From assembly GCA_945788205.1 (NCBI GenBank), contig CALZLE010000107.1:1-5708 (forward strand): a stretch of DNA of 5,708 nt, in the 5' to 3' direction. Source of the DNA: an uncultured Desulfuromonadales bacterium. Lineage in GTDB: Bacteria > Desulfobacterota > Desulfuromonadia > Desulfuromonadales > Geopsychrobacteraceae. The notes beneath the pieces are model-generated. The model saw nothing but the letters and a program-made list of their open reading frames with translations, searched no databases and was not told the origin of the DNA. The position numbers and the translations under genes were made by a program. Below, one piece after another: positions 5,554-5,708 of the stretch; position 1 is the first letter of the stretch, and each line of letters starts with the position of its first letter.

Positions 5554-5708
5554 TTTATGCCGGAATCGCCTTTATCCTGGCCGGTCTGTTCTTTTTCTTT
5601 GTCGGTGTTGTCGGGGTGCTGCGATTGCCCGATTTCTACACCCGCATGCACGCCGCCGGCAAGTGCGATTCACTGGCGGCGGAGCTGATATTGATCGGCG
5701 TCGCTCTC
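5550..5708 (+). CDS. mrpG: Mrp-type antiporter subunit G, N-terminal part, cut by window edge
   Basis: The 53 codons seen contain one hydrophobic segment (about 4-24) and the strongly diagnostic VGVLRLPDFYTRMHAAGK (21-38), the MrpG/MnhG/PhaG signature (G..RLPD.Y.R.HA..K), followed by the start of a second hydrophobic segment. The usual protein is about 100-130 residues, so roughly half is missing. An excellent ribosome site, GGAGGTGA (5539-5546), precedes the ATG, which overlaps the mrpF stop by four bases. Start and family are clear. The operon continues beyond the right edge. Confidence 0.95.
   Translation, partial: MIYAGIAFILAGLFFFFVGVVGVLRLPDFYTRMHAAGKCDSLAAELILIGVAL

Overview
The window looks like ordinary chromosomal DNA from a Gram-negative bacterium. 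The protein character and gene set (a YifB/ComM ATPase, thioredoxin reductase, a YafV-like amidase and an Mrp operon starting with subunit E) are most reminiscent of a deltaproteobacterium of the Desulfuromonas/Geobacter group. That placement is inferred from protein flavour alone and is moderate at best. No insertion sequence, phage gene, CRISPR array, tRNA or rRNA was found.

Layout. (1) 1-1738, minus strand: trxB is followed 45 bp downstream by the 5' half of a yifB/comM gene that runs off the left edge; the two are probably co-transcribed. (2) 1739-1888: a short divergent intergenic region. (3) 1889-3584, plus strand: a small membrane-anchored protein of unknown function is followed 7 bp later by an MFS permease, probably as a two-gene operon. 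(4) 3594-4379, minus strand: a carbon-nitrogen hydrolase converges on the permease with only 9 bp between the stop codons. (5) 4380-4774: a 395-bp gene-free region with two distinct halves. The half next to the hydrolase is about 75% A+T and carries short repeats and a dyad. The half next to mrpE carries a perfect DnaA-box 9-mer, a candidate promoter and two strong hairpins that could form a structured leader RNA. (6) 4775-5708, plus strand: mrpE, mrpF and the start of mrpG are packed with overlapping stop and start codons, opening a multisubunit cation/proton antiporter-type operon that continues past the right edge.

Functional picture. Thioredoxin reductase supplies cytosolic thiol reduction. 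The Mrp subunits are part of a membrane complex that exchanges Na+ (or K+) for protons, or of a related ion-pumping complex. The hydrolase probably works in repair or salvage of amide metabolites. The permease and its small partner have no assignable substrate. The regulatory region in front of mrpE is the part least explained by known features and is the main target for follow-up.
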